Notes under the pieces: generated by a model
The model's database searches: none
What the model was told of the DNA's origin: nothing
Seen by the model: only the letters and a program-made list of their open reading frames with translations
Source of the DNA: Ascarosepion bandense
Lineage: Eukaryota; Mollusca; Cephalopoda; Sepiida; Sepiidae
Reading direction: 5' to 3'
Length of the DNA stretch: 64,000 nucleotides
Assembly (NCBI GenBank): GCA_037127315.1
Contig: JBBBDQ010001028.1
Coordinates: 3,884,501-3,948,500, forward strand
Shown: piece after piece, positions 22,364 to 33,719 of the stretch
Layout: each line of letters starts with the position of its first letter
Numbering within the stretch: the stretch's first letter is position 1
Position numbers and translations under genes: made by a program

Positions 22364-23044
22364 AATGTTTTCTTTGACACATTTAATCCGCTAAATTGCA
22401 ACACTGCTCCAAAAAAGACACCTCTTAAATGAGAATTTGTCTTTTTCATTACAATGCAGGTTTCGGTGACTCTAGACAATATGCCGCCGCTGAGATTTTA
22501 CCCAACGTCAATTGGAGTCACACAAAGTCGCACATGAACAGTTTACTACAATATTTTCGTATACATGCATTTGTATAAAGTAAAAGCCGAAAAACAAAAA
22601 AACAAAAAAACAAAATAGCGAACAAGAAAGAAAAATAATAAAATAAAATTAGAAAACTCAAAAAGACAAATTGGTAACAGGCAGACGATAACAACAAAAA
22701 AAAAAAAGAACAGGAAAAAATAAAGAATTTAAAGAAAATAGCGAATAGCAAGCGTTATTTAGCTAATCGGTATATCATCGTATTCTGGCTCCGACCGTAT
22801 GTAAACGGAATTGTGTTAAAACGGAAATCTTCTTTTGAAGTTGTTCGACACGAAGGAAGAAACTGCAGAGAGAAAACCGCGAGGCATAAGCCGAATTGTA
22901 ATGGGTGAGAAGTGCGCTGCACAGAACTTAATTTAACATGATTGAAAATCGATAACGGACAACCTATATCTTTTTTCTTTCTGATTTTTCTTTGTCACCT
23001 CTCTCTTCTTTTCTTTATGTATTTCTTATTATATCTTTCTCTTT
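22364..23044. other. No recognisable gene; A-rich stretch
   Basis: Contains an A-rich, C-poor segment at about 22575-22745. No other structure seen. Confidence 0.4.
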
Positions 23045-23135
23045 TCATTCTCCCTCTCTCTCTCTCTCTTTTACTCATGACTCTTTGTCTTGTATCCCTC
23101 TTTAAATCTATCTATCTATCTATCTATCTATCTAA
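23045..23135 (+). repeat. Pyrimidine-rich tract with (CT)n and (TATC)n
   Basis: CT runs at 23050-23070 and about seven ATCT units at 23107-23134. Confidence 0.9.
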
Positions 23136-23518
23136 TTCCCCCTCTGTTCCAACCGTCTTTCCTTCTTTTGTCTCGCCCTTTTCTCTTTCTGTCACACATG
23201 TCTCTTTTGCTTTAGTTTAACTGGGTCAATTTAAAAAAGGCTATCAAATAAGTTAGATTCATAGAAGTTTAGATTTATCAAGGTCTATCCGTTTCATGTT
23301 TTATTGTATTTTTCCAATTATCGTATCAGTTGTTATATATTTAGATCAAAATTGTGGGTAAATTGTCCGAAATTCATGTTTCATTCAAACCGTTTCGACT
23401 GCCTTAGCTATTTTAAGAACCAATGCCGTATACGTACAGTAGGTAGGATCCCTTTATCTGTATCCTGGTATTCTTTAGAAAGATTAAAGTTTGAAATAGT
23501 CTATGGTGACGTCATGTT

Positions 23519-23520
<2 letters not shown>

Positions 23521-23582
<62 letters not shown>
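23521..23582. repeat. (TA)n microsatellite
   Basis: About 62 bp of pure TA. Confidence 0.97.
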
Positions 23583-23583
<1 letters not shown>

Positions 23584-24215
23584 ATAAAATATAGCTTCAT
23601 GGTATGATATTTTTATGGGTTAATTGCTCAGTATAAGTGGTAGACGGTATGTAAATATAAATACGATGAATAAAAAAACAAGTAAAATAAATTACTCCAA
23701 ACAAATAAATAAGTAAATAAACTAAATAATAAAAAATAACAAACTACGAACGCACAGAGAAAAACACGAAAACCTAGTAATCAAAACAATAAAATAATAA
23801 ATAATAAATAATAGATATTTTTTAAAAAGTTTAACAAACAACTGCATTCGGATCCTCAACTAATACCAGTCAATAGCCCCTAGAATAATTTGAAATACAA
23901 CCATTACTACCCATCACAAATAACAGTGAGAATTATACAATAGCCTACCCACAATGCAATACAATAGACTACTCACAATGTATCTCTGACCTGTATATAT
24001 AAATAGTCGAGTAAAAACAGCACGTGCATACCCTGACGATTATGTTTCGTATGAACCAGACTGCCGCCTCTGGGTGTTGACTACAGTGTTAAATATGATG
24101 ACTCTACACATCACACATCATTTAATTTACCATATATATACACGAGAGAGTACTGACAATTTCTAGACTTCTTATATGAAAGTGGATCAGGCTTACAAAA
24201 TTTCAGCAACCGCAC
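23583..24215. other. No recognisable gene
   Basis: A-rich sequence with AATAA-type words near 23690-23820. Nothing else seen. Confidence 0.4.
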
Positions 24216-24225
24216 ACACACACAC

Positions 24226-24297
<72 letters not shown>

Positions 24298-24298
24298 C
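24216..24298 (+). repeat. (CA)n then (TA)n microsatellite
   Basis: About 45 bp of CA then about 38 bp of TA, ending directly at the palindromic repeat at 24299. Confidence 0.96.
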
Positions 24299-24446
24299 CT
24301 ACGTAAGTGGCACGACTCAGAGATTTATGCGCTACGTAATCATCAGGCACATATTCCAAACTAATTGTAATTACAAGTTTGTAATATGCACCTGATAATT
24401 TGGGTTGCACAGTGCAAGAAACTCCGAGCCATGACACTGATGTAGG
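24299..24446. repeat. Inverted pair of short repeats with hammerhead-like words
   Basis: Two homologous units face outward from a centre near 24370. The left unit, read on the minus strand, starts at 24352 with GUGC-CUGAUGA. The right unit, on plus, starts at 24386 with GCAC-CUGAUAA and has GAAAC at 24418-24422. Both then share GCRCA...GAGYCRTG.CAC...TACGTAGG-like sequence. The inner segment is itself an imperfect palindrome (left GCACATATTCCAAACT, right AAGTTTGTAATATGCAC). Neither unit alone has a complete hammerhead; see the finding for the composite. Confidence 0.5.
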
Positions 24447-24589
24447 TTAATATGAATATTTATTAATCTCCAGGTAGTGGAAATTGACTTTGATCTTCAT
24501 CATTTTCAATATGCACTTTCATATGCCTCATCAGTCCCACCCTGGCCTTGCACACGTGCAAATAAGGCATTCAAAGCGTGCCCTTATTT

Positions 24590-27500
24590 AATTATCATAT
24601 ACAAGAGACTGCTGCTGTAGGTGTTATCTCTGATGACTGAGTAAACCCGACGTGGGCAGACATATCCGACTGCATTAGGCACACAACCAGGTTGACACCT
24701 TGTGTCAATTCAGGGATCCCTTCCAAAGCGCTCTCTTCAGTTTTTCATATTTTTGTGATGCCCCATGGAAGGTTTTGACTACGTCAGCAACACTAACTCT
24801 CCAACAAACCCGATCTTCAGCTATCCAGATCAACATTGCACTTGCATAGTGACTCTTTCAGGCAATCTTTGCAACGAGGTTTGGGCTTGTGCTGCGGTGT
24901 TTCTCCCATTTTCTATTCTCCATACATTATTTGTTTTGAAATTCCGCCATACGGACAACATTGCCCGTCCATCGCAATCTGAACTTGTGCATAAGTGCTT
25001 CTATGGAGAATGAATTTTGCCCTTTGTAGAACAACAGTATCAGATATGTGAGACACACAGTGGATTTCAAGCACAGATCGAAAACAGTGTTGATGAAAAC
25101 GTTTCAGTATCTTCAGATGTCTACGATAGACCACCCATGTCTCACATTAATATAGCAGCGATGATAAAACGCAGACATTACATATTTTAATTTTTGTCAG
25201 CTTTTTCATTCCCTTCTGACTCCAAATACGGCCCTTGAGTGCTGCAAATGAGCCTTCTTAATCCGTAATGCTATCTCATCATAAAGAGAGTAGTGGTGGT
25301 TGAGAGCGCTACCAAGGTATACAAACTTGTCAACTACCCCAAAGTCAGCTGCCATCGACATAAATTGATTGCCCTATATACTGAGTTCTTCGAGTAGGCT
25401 GATTCATAACCACTGTCTTGTCAAGGCTGATGAACAGTTCAAAAGCCTTACATGACCTTGATAGTCGATCCATGAACTCCTGTATATGCTGAATTGTGTG
25501 TGAGACCGGATTAAAATCAGCGGCCTAGAGAAGGTAACGCACTAAGCTCAAAAAAATGTGTATCCTTCCTGAAAACCTACGTATGTTGAAAAGCTTGCCA
25601 GTCGACCTGTACCTTATCATAATACCAACATGGCTGTCTCCGAACGCATCCAGCAGTACAATTGCAAAGTAGATAGAAAACAATGTAGGAGCCAGGAGAT
25701 CTCCCTGCTTGACTCCATTTTCTACCCTGATGTGCTCCGTAAGCACACCGCCAAAACTGACACAGGCTTCTATAACCTCATGGAAGAGTGTGGTGGAGGA
25801 CAGCCCAATTCCTTCAAAGACTAACAGCGTCATAAATCTTCTTCAAATCTACAAACATTTGATAAAGGTCCATTTGTTTTTCATAAGTCTTTTCTTGGAT
25901 TTATCTTGCAAAAATCATTTCTGTGATCCCTTTGTGTTGGCGAAAACGACACTGGGACACAGGTAGTTTATTGTCAACTCTGATTTAATCTTAATAAAAG
26001 AACAGAGGCTAAGATCTTACCTGCCGAATAAAGAAGAGTGACCCCTTTATAATTACCACATGATTGCCCGGCAACTTTATCCTTATATATACACTTCTCC
26101 ATCTTTCCAAACTTTTATAATAATATCATGCATAATTTAACTTAAATGTATTCCACCGAAACGGAATATCGCAACAGGAAGGCCGTCAGCCCTGGCTGCC
26201 CTGCCCATGTTGAGTCGATCCATGCCCCGTAAAACCTCGCCCAGTGATAGTTGGCTGCCAAATTCTGCAACTATGGGTCTTTGAAGTATTTTCTCGAGAA
26301 CCTTAGGGTTTCCATTTGAAGTCCTGTTCAGTAGCCCATCAAAGTGTTTCTTCCATCTTTTAGCCGTCTCATCAATATCTGTGAGAATATCATTGCCGTC
26401 TTCTGTCCTGAGAGAAATGATCTTGGTGGATCTGGCGCCAAATACTTGTTTCATCAAGCAGTACAGTTGATATTATTTGAATGTGATGCATTCTGTATTT
26501 CATCTGTTAGCTCTGGCCACCATTTTTCCTGCATAGTTCGAAGAGCACGTTGAGCTCCTGCTTTTGCAGATTTAAACAGTTTACTGTGTTGTTCATCAGA
26601 CAGGACCTTATTTTCCTTTTTTATTCTTTTGTCGATACAAAACTCAATTTCTGATTATTCCTTGCAATGATCTTCGAGATAGTATCTTCATTATTGTCAA
26701 ACCAGTCTCGATGGTTTCTAGAATTTTACCCAAAACTTCCTCAGCCGCTTCATATATATTCTTCTTCAAGTAGTCCAATGAAAATCTATCAATTGTTTTG
26801 AGAAAGTCGTTGTTTTAGTGATTCCTGTGTTTTCAGGGATTTCGGTTTTGTGACATTCATACGTTCAGGAGGCTCTTCATAGTTTTGTCTAGTTGCTGGT
26901 TTAAGAACAAAGTTAATCTCGGCCCTCGCTAGGGCATGATCAGTCTAAAAATCCGCACCAAGCATAGATCTAACAATATGGGCTTCCTGCATATCTCTCT
27001 CGCAGACAATGACATAATCAATGAGATGTCACTGGCGTGAACGAAGATATATACCCGTTGTAAAATGACTACCCTTTTGCTTGAATGCTGGAGATGAAAA
27101 AATTAAATTCAGTGCAGAGTTCAAGAAGCATTAAACCATCAGTGATTTTTTCCAACACCATATTTCCCCAAATTACTCCAGGTCCTCTAATCCGCTCCAA
27201 CTCGGGCGTTGAAGTCACCGAGGAAGACAATCTTGTCATCTTCTGGAATCATGTGAACAATACTTCTCAAAGAAGTGGGCCTTTAAAATATCGGTACTGT
27301 CTATTGTTGGTGCGTAGGCACTAATGATTGTAACATATCGTGATCCACTTAGATGCAGTGTAAGGGTCATTAAACGTACGCTGATTTATTTAGAAAGTTC
27401 TGAAAGCCTTGGCAAAAGTGAGCTACGTACAACAAAATCCACGCCAGCTACTCTATGCTTCTCAGCGCATTTTCTCTTGCAGAAAAAATTGTAATCACCT

Positions 27501-27900
27501 TCGACTTTAAGAAGTTGACTATTATCAGCTAAACGAGATTCAGAGAGATCATACATCTACAGAATATCTCTCTAGAGCCCTAGATACCATAGGCGTTCTG
27601 CGTTCAGGAGTAGATCACAAAATATTACCCATGAGAGTCCGTTTATTCCAAGAAGACAGTTTCATCCGTAGTTTCTTTTTTTACTTTTGTTTGAGCGGAA
27701 AATAGACATCCACCAGCCGCGCTATACTGACCAATTTTGGGGTCAGTTTTTCTAGATCCCTCTAGCAATCTTCTGGTTGTGATCTCCTTAAAAGACATTC
27801 TCAGACCATCCTGGAAGAACCAAAAATCATCCCCATCTCAATTAAGGTGAGCTAGCAACTATATATCTACTCAAAGGCCGCCAAATGTGTAATTCAGCAG
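24590..27900 (-). mobile_element. Nearly full-length LINE (endonuclease/RT type), degraded
   Basis: On the minus strand this holds endonuclease, linker, reverse transcriptase, a conserved C-terminal region and a C2H2 finger in the order of a single-ORF2 non-LTR element. The 3' edge is near 24590-24600. The 5' edge is uncertain, as sequence up to about 28250 may be 5' UTR. With about 3 kb of coding-like sequence it is the longest transposon copy in the window. Confidence 0.8.
24600..27560 (-). pseudogene. LINE polyprotein: APE endonuclease, reverse transcriptase, C2H2 tail
   Basis: This enzyme would nick the target and copy its RNA there. Endonuclease pieces: LADNSQLLKVEGDYNFFC (near 27500), YVTIISAYAPTIDSTD (near 27300), LIDYVIVCERDMQEAHIV (near 27000) and TDHALARAEINFVLKP (near 26930), which keeps the DH pair. 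Linker at 26457-26137: RWKKHFDGLLNRTS and LNMGRAARADGLP. RT at 25833-25560: VENGVKQGDLLAPTLFSIYF and YRSTGKLFNIRR. The YADD box expected just downstream is degraded (an AAD-like remnant near a stop). Distal part at 25134-24913: YRRHLKILKRFHQHCFRSVL. A C2H2 pattern, C-x2-C-x12-H-x3-H, lies near 24640-24690 with stops inside. Many stops and frameshifts show it is dead. Confidence 0.85.
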
Positions 27901-28805
27901 CTACGCTCTTCCAGCCCGTCAGCAAGTTGCCAGTAATGCCCGTGCGGGTTTTAAGGTCCGATGCAGTTTACACAGCACTGCATTGACCCTCACCATAAAA
28001 CCACATTATCCAAAGACAAGCAAATGCAAGATATCTAAAGTAGCCATGAGGCAGGTTTTCGATCAGAGTTTCTTTCTCCTGGACTTGGGAGGTACCACAC
28101 CCAGTGGGCTAACCGCGCGTCTTAATACCAGCCAGAATATTTCTATGGCCTCACGCAGAGATTTCTAGAACACCGTTGTTCTCTTAAAGAGGTTCATTCG
28201 CCCTTTGTCAGGTTTCGTTTTTTGTCCTGAAGGGTTTCTTGCTACCTTCCTCACCATGTAGACCTGGTGTGGGGACCGGTTTACTAGCCGATTGCCAGAC
28301 CATGCAACAGAGAGTACTGGATTACATGGTATCAGTAGCATCTCATCGGAATGACCTGATATATATGGGTAATGATGTCAAGTCTGTAAATGGCGAGGAT
28401 AATCCCACAAGATTTACTTAATATAAAATATTGAGTACTGGATCTGTATAGAGAGCTCAATGGAACAATATAACATTTATAAAGAAAAACAAGATATCAT
28501 TTAGCGTGCTATGTGCATGTGTGTATGTGTCCAATTACATATCTGTTAATGGGTAAGAGGACAATCGGTTTGTAATTTTATTTTCTCGGTCACCCGGATT
28601 TATTTCATACATTTTTCCAATAAATAAATGCATGAAAACACATTGATTGTTATTAAATATTCTATATTTTACCAGTATTCAGATGCACTAGTTCTATCAT
28701 TCATGAAGACTTGCAAGGGTTTGTCGCCCTAATACATAATCTTGTTAGTACTTGAACATCATTCATGAGGAACTAAGATTAAATAGATAAATAATAAACA
28801 GACTC
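27901..28805. other. Possible LINE 5' UTR, then unassigned sequence
   Basis: The part up to about 28250 is less AT-rich than its surroundings and may belong to the minus-strand LINE. Beyond it I see nothing. Confidence 0.3.

Positions 28806-28854
<49 letters not shown>
28806..28854 (+). repeat. (GATA)n microsatellite
   Basis: About 12 units. Confidence 0.97.
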
Positions 28855-28856
<2 letters not shown>

Positions 28857-29804
28857 CCGGAATGAACTGAAGATAGATATGAATATATATATAAACAGAC
28901 TAAGCATAATCAAAAATAAATTTTCAGGTATTATCTTTGACTAAACTGTACAATATAGAAACTCGCTTATTTAAGCTTTATTGTCCATAAATGTGTAAAC
29001 ACCTATGAAATAAAATTTATTTCATTCTACCTGGAATTTATATTTTTTCAATCATTATTGATTATGTTTTGTAAATAAATAAATTTAAAGTTTAAAATAG
29101 TCGACTTAATATAATAGTTTTAGTGGAGAGTTTTAGTTTATTAAAGGCTGCACATGTAAAAAGGTCTTCTGATTTGAAAGAACGTATTGTTTCCACAAAC
29201 AGGAATAGCGCCTTCAAAATTGTTAAATAAAATACGTTATGCAAAAAGAGTTGCTAAAATTGTGTAAAATCACAAGAACTAGAAATTTACTGGACATGTA
29301 AGAAGCAACCAGTTCGAGCGTGTAACCAAAACATGCAAGATTCGTTCATTTCATCAGTGGATTAATTGATGAAAATATTCAGGCCGATAAACGAAAATAT
29401 ACATATGAGATTTCACTCGCCCGATCGACTCAGTCGATTAAAAACAATTGGGCGATTAAAGTTTATTGCTTTACTCACTTTCTGTCGATTACAAATCTCG
29501 CAATGAAACGTATCCCTTCAAATATGGAAAAAGGAAATCTGATTCTTTTTACAACCCGAAAGTATGCCATTGAAGATTTACAAGTTATTTAGAATGACCT
29601 ACAATGACATTATTGGACTCTTTGGTTTTATGCATGACGCCTAATTTACAATTAACGCTTCCAGAAAGAAGCCAAAATGTTTCAGTCGCCCAGATTAAAG
29701 ACGCTCACAGATTTTTAGAAATTCATTTGATAAAATATTATCCTAGACTCAACATCGGTGAGAGAGTGACTGCAGGCGGTCAGCTAAGTCGGTATCAATC
29801 ACAT

Positions 29805-29806
<2 letters not shown>
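28855..29806. other. No recognisable gene
   Basis: AT-rich unique-looking sequence. A 92-codon open frame at 29604-29882 runs into the TA/TG repeat and is not supported as a gene. Confidence 0.4.

Positions 29807-29853
<47 letters not shown>
29807..29853 (+). repeat. (TA)n then (TG)n microsatellite
   Basis: About 17 bp of TA and 30 bp of TG. Confidence 0.95.
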
Positions 29854-29854
<1 letters not shown>

Positions 29855-30007
29855 CCTAGAGAATAATTGGATTTATTTTTAATCTGACACTTACATTATT
29901 TCAAGTGCTGCTTTTAGTGTTTGATATCGTGTATCTCTGAATTTGAATAAACGAACCGGAAAGTCTATTTCAAACACGGATATACACTAAAATATCGTTT
30001 AAAGTTG

Positions 30008-30053
30008 CGTGCGTGCGTGCGTGTGCGTGCGTGCGTGTGCGCGCACGCGCGCT
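30008..30053 (+). repeat. (GTGC)n / (GC)n alternating purine-pyrimidine tract
   Basis: About 46 bp of alternating GTGC, GTGT and GCGC words, including GTGCGCGCACGCGCGC. This is one of the most GC-rich and CpG-rich runs in the window. Confidence 0.9.
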
Positions 30054-30099
30054 TCCGGGTTCTTAACCGCATTAATTAATAAAACTTTGAAGTAGATGT

Positions 30100-30322
30100 A
30101 AGTTATTCTCGTGACGTTTTCTGCTGTTCTCGTGGGAACATACTTTCTTGCTATTCTTGTGAGAACTTACTTTCTTGCTATTCTCGTGAGAACTTACTTT
30201 CTTGATATTCTCGTGAGAACTTACTTTCTTGCGGTTCTCGTGATAACTGACATCCTTGTTTTTCTCATGAGAACTTACAACTGACTTTGGAGTTATTCTC
30301 ATGAAAACTTCTTTCTTTGGAC
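30100..30322 (-). repeat. 27-bp minisatellite with an open 9-residue repeat
   Basis: About eight units of 27 bp share the word TTCTCGTGAGAACTTACTTT (plus strand). On the minus strand a 91-codon frame (30347-30072) stays open and reads a 9-residue repeat, VSSHENSKK, with variants (HENIKK, HKNSKK, HENRKK). The centre GTTCTCGTGAGAAC is nearly palindromic. Because 27 is a multiple of three, one open unit keeps the array open, so coding is not shown. I recognise no protein family. Confidence 0.8.
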
Positions 30323-30984
30323 TGTATTTAGCAAAAACCGTTCGCATTGCATTTTCTTCCTCAAAAAATCCTGCATGAATAGAAAAAATGAGTCAGCTTT
30401 TTTTGCTTTTTCTTTTCGTTAATATAAAAGCAAAATTCCAATCTAAATCAGCGCCGTTTCACTTTGATTCTTAGCTTTAACATGAATTTAATCTGAGATT
30501 AACGAAGGTGATTTCTTTCTTAGTTTACCCGGAGTCTTCTGTACTCTTTTGTTCCTTTTTACTCCCGAGTTTACCATAACTAAACAAATATTAACATAAC
30601 TGATTTCCATTAATACTTTTAATCGTTATTACTTGCCATCGTTCAGTGACCACTTGAGCTGTCTTGCCACGATTGGAGTATGGCGATGCCATATTTCTTT
30701 TAACCAACTATACCGAAAGAGTCCTTCAGCTACTCGCCACTCAATCACTATTTTCCACCTGCTCCTCTTCATCCCCCTTCCACGTCCTCTTTTAATTAGA
30801 CTGAAATAATTAAAAAACAAAAAGAAACTATGGACATATATTTTTTGCGGAAACAGAATGGAAAGATATCAAAATAGAATAAATGCAATTCTGTGAAGAA
30901 CATCGAAGACAATGAGGAGCCTTTCTGTTCCTTGGTCTCCAGCGGCACTCTTAAGTGGACTCAAATGCTACGGGGAGAAAAGAA
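30323..30984. other. No recognisable gene
   Basis: AT-rich sequence, nothing supported. Confidence 0.4.
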
Positions 30985-31345
30985 CGACAATCTGATGATG
31001 ACGATCAAAGAAAATACAAAGAATGAGCAAGAACAAGAAAAGTGGGTAATAAATTGAAGAGGAGAAGAAAGAGAAACAACAGAAAATGAAAAGAGAACGG
31101 AGAGTGCTGCGGAAGAAAGAGAACGATAAAGATGAGATGAGAAAAAGAAAACAAGAGAATAGAAAAAAGAGGGGTGAAAAGAGAGAGAAGCATAAAAAAA
31201 GAGTAACCACTGTGACAGGAGAGCAATAGAATAAAAAGAAGAAACAATACAATAGGGAGCAATAAAGAAAGAGAAAAGTTATGAAAAAGGCGAAAGGGAA
31301 GCAGCCGAAGAAAGAAAAGACGAGAAAAATGAGGGAATTTGCAAT
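30985..31345 (+). repeat. Purine-rich tract
   Basis: About 360 bp of the plus strand is nearly all A and G (GAAAAG, AAGAAAG and GAGAAG words), like the tract at 19.1-19.7 kb. Minus-strand Leu/Phe/Ser open frames of 116-129 codons are compositional. Confidence 0.85.
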
Positions 31346-32207
31346 ACCCGCCCACAATTGTCAGTATGCATTGAACCTTTCACTTTCTTTTTTTGTTTCA
31401 CTTCCATTGCCGCCATTTCCTCAGTGAAGTTTCATTTCCCCTCCTTCCTCAACACAGCACAGTTTTCTAATATTAATGTCACCAGTTTCTAATCGATGAA
31501 CGGTAAAGAGGCGGGAAAAGGCGTTAATTCGTTTCGTCGTAACCGATTCCGCATTTTCAGTCGGGCACGACGCGCGCAAGAACAAAAATCTACAAACCTC
31601 TTCGAACAGCTAATGAGAAGCAATCAGCAGCAACGTATGGAAATGTTAGGGGCAGGGATATGGTTATCATTACAGCGGCGAGTTAGTTACTCGATGAATG
31701 ATTGTTACCATTAAGATAGGTAGGAAACTTAGTGGATGAGAAAACGACTAGACTAGTAAGTCGGGGATGCTTCTCAAATGAGATATTAGCAAGTGAAGAG
31801 ATTTAATAATAATAATAAAAACATTAATAATAATATCAGGTCGAATATTAACCGTCAACTTTGTCATTGAATGATTTTCACAACTAGATTTTTATAAACT
31901 ACAGAATTAACAATATGACAATCACCACGACAATACAGTCTCTTCCTTCTCCACTTGACACTTGAACAATAATATTTTTCATTTATGTGCCGTATCTTTT
32001 CAGAATGGAGAAAATCATTGATCTTCCTAACTTCTTGTTGTTTGTTTTTTGTTTTGTTTTTTGTTTTTTTTAGCTCTTAATAAGTTTTGTCATTTTGCTA
32101 TCTCTCCTAATCCCTATTCTGCCAAACATCTACCAAATCTCTTTGGGTAGGTTATTCACTTCAGTCCTATGTCCCATTTGTCTTCAGTACCACATATCTG
32201 AATATGC
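31346..32207. other. No gene; contains a small CpG-rich patch
   Basis: 31505-31580 keeps an unusual number of CpG dinucleotides for this AT-rich window (for example TCGTTTCGTCGTAACCG and GGCACGACGCGCGC). A 72-codon frame crosses it without a known motif. A T/G-rich run lies at 32038-32070. Confidence 0.4.
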
Positions 32208-32496
32208 TTTGTGGTGCAATGAATATCAACTCGGAACGAGAAATCAGAGAGCCGAGTTCAAATTCCAGCTAAATTCGTTGCATTCACTTAAAAAAAAGGT
32301 ATACATCCATCTATTCTCTCTTCAGCTATGGGTTAAATAGCAAAACAGATTGAGTTACATAGTCTTGGATGAAAACCAGTCTACAGCAAAAAGTAATGGC
32401 AATTTACTGCGGGAAAATTTTCTACCTATTCAGACAAATCTCTTTCGAGACATTAACGTCCAAGAGTGTATAACTTTTGGTATTTAACAGAGTGAA
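32208..32496 (+). mobile_element. tRNA-derived SINE, family 1, near full length
   Basis: Head GTGGTGCAATGAATATCAAC, B box GAGTTCAAATTCCAGCT (one C lost), body AGCTATGGGTTAAATAGCA, end GGTATTTAACAGAGTGAA. A short A-run replaces part of the centre. Confidence 0.88.
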
Positions 32497-32509
32497 TTCA
32501 TGTTCAACC

Positions 32510-33525
32510 AGATCTGGTTCTTATAAAAGTAGAAAAGGTAAGTAAAGTCAGTCACGTACTAGAGCGGTACAGGGAACCGACTAATATTCCAGCATCTTTA
32601 ACGATAGAGCGTCTGTACGAGTTTCATTTTCAGCTAGACCTGGGGCTTGTAAAGGTAGAGGATAGCAAGAAGAGACAGACACTTACTTGACCGGTGCAAA
32701 TTACCGAACACTTTTGCAGCATCTTTGATGATAAATCGTATATACGAGTTTCACTTTCAGCCTGATCTGGCGCTTGTAAAAGAAGAGCACAGCAAGAACA
32801 GACAGACTCTTAGTTGAGCAGTACAAGAAACTGACCAATTTCCCAGCATATTTAGTGATGAATTGTATGTTCGAGTTGCATTTTCGGCCTGATCTGGCGC
32901 TTGTAAATGTAGAGGATATCAGGCAGAGACAGATGCTTAATTGACCGGTACAAATTCCCAATCACTTTTCCAGTATTGTTAACGATGTATCGCATATACA
33001 AATTTCATTTTCGGTCTGATCTTGCGCTTGTAAAGAGACATACAAATTACCAATACTTATCAAGCATCTTTAGTGATCAATCGTTTACACGAGTTTCATT
33101 TTGGTCCCGACCTGGGGCTTAAAAGGTGAAGGATAACAAGAAGAGACTGCCACTTTCTTGATCGGTACAAATAACCGATTTTCCAGCACTTTTCCAGTAA
33201 CTTTAGTGATGGGTCGTAAGTATGAATTACATTTTCGGTCTGATCTGGATTAAGCAGAGACAGACGCTTACTAGAGCGGTACAAATTACCGAACACTTTC
33301 AACTGTATTTTGTGACGGGTCGTATGTACGAATTTTATTTTTGGCTCTTGTAAATGTAGAGGATATCAAGCAGAGACAAACACTTACTTGAGTGGTACAA
33401 ATTACCGACTCCTTTTCCACCATCTTTAGAGATGGGTTGTATGTGCGAATTTTATTTTCGGCCTGATTTCACGATTGTAAAAGTAGAGGATAGCAAGAAT
33501 TGACAAACACTAACTTGAACGGTCC
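32510..33525 (+). repeat. 127-bp satellite, about 8 copies
   Basis: Unit landmarks TTTCATTTTCGGCCTGATCT, GCTTGTAAAGGTAGAGGATA, AGACAGACACTTACTTGA, CGGTACAAATTACCGA and CCAGCATCTTTAGTGATG recur. Copies start near 32621, 32748, 32875, 33001, 33093, 33226, 33331 and 33449. Three intact intervals are 126-127 bp; others are shortened by deletions. No transposon signature. Confidence 0.92.
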
Positions 33526-33672
33526 AATGAATCTAAGGTGTCTTAGCAGGTAGTTTTTTATCTTAAAAATCGCCACTCTGATATCGAGCGCTTTACTATA
33601 AAAAATTCCTGTGTGAAAAAATACCTTATATCACTAAAACAACAACTGTCTTGACGTCAAACATTATCATAG

Positions 33673-33679
<7 letters not shown>

Positions 33680-33717
<38 letters not shown>
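33680..33717. repeat. (TA)n at the 3' end of the hammerhead repeat
   Basis: About 38 bp of TA, directly next to the processed end of the minus-strand repeat at 33719-33850. Confidence 0.95.

Positions 33718-33718
<1 letters not shown>

Positions 33719-33719
<1 letters not shown>

Noticed and set aside
24590..24620. CTGATGACTGAGTAAACC inside the LINE 3' end, considered as a hammerhead box
   Set aside because: No GAAA at the right place and no helices; it encodes part of the LINE zinc finger on the other strand.
30968..31357. Two overlapping minus frames of 116 and 129 codons with hydrophobic runs
   Set aside because: Same reason: CT-rich complement of a purine tract, with no conserved motif.
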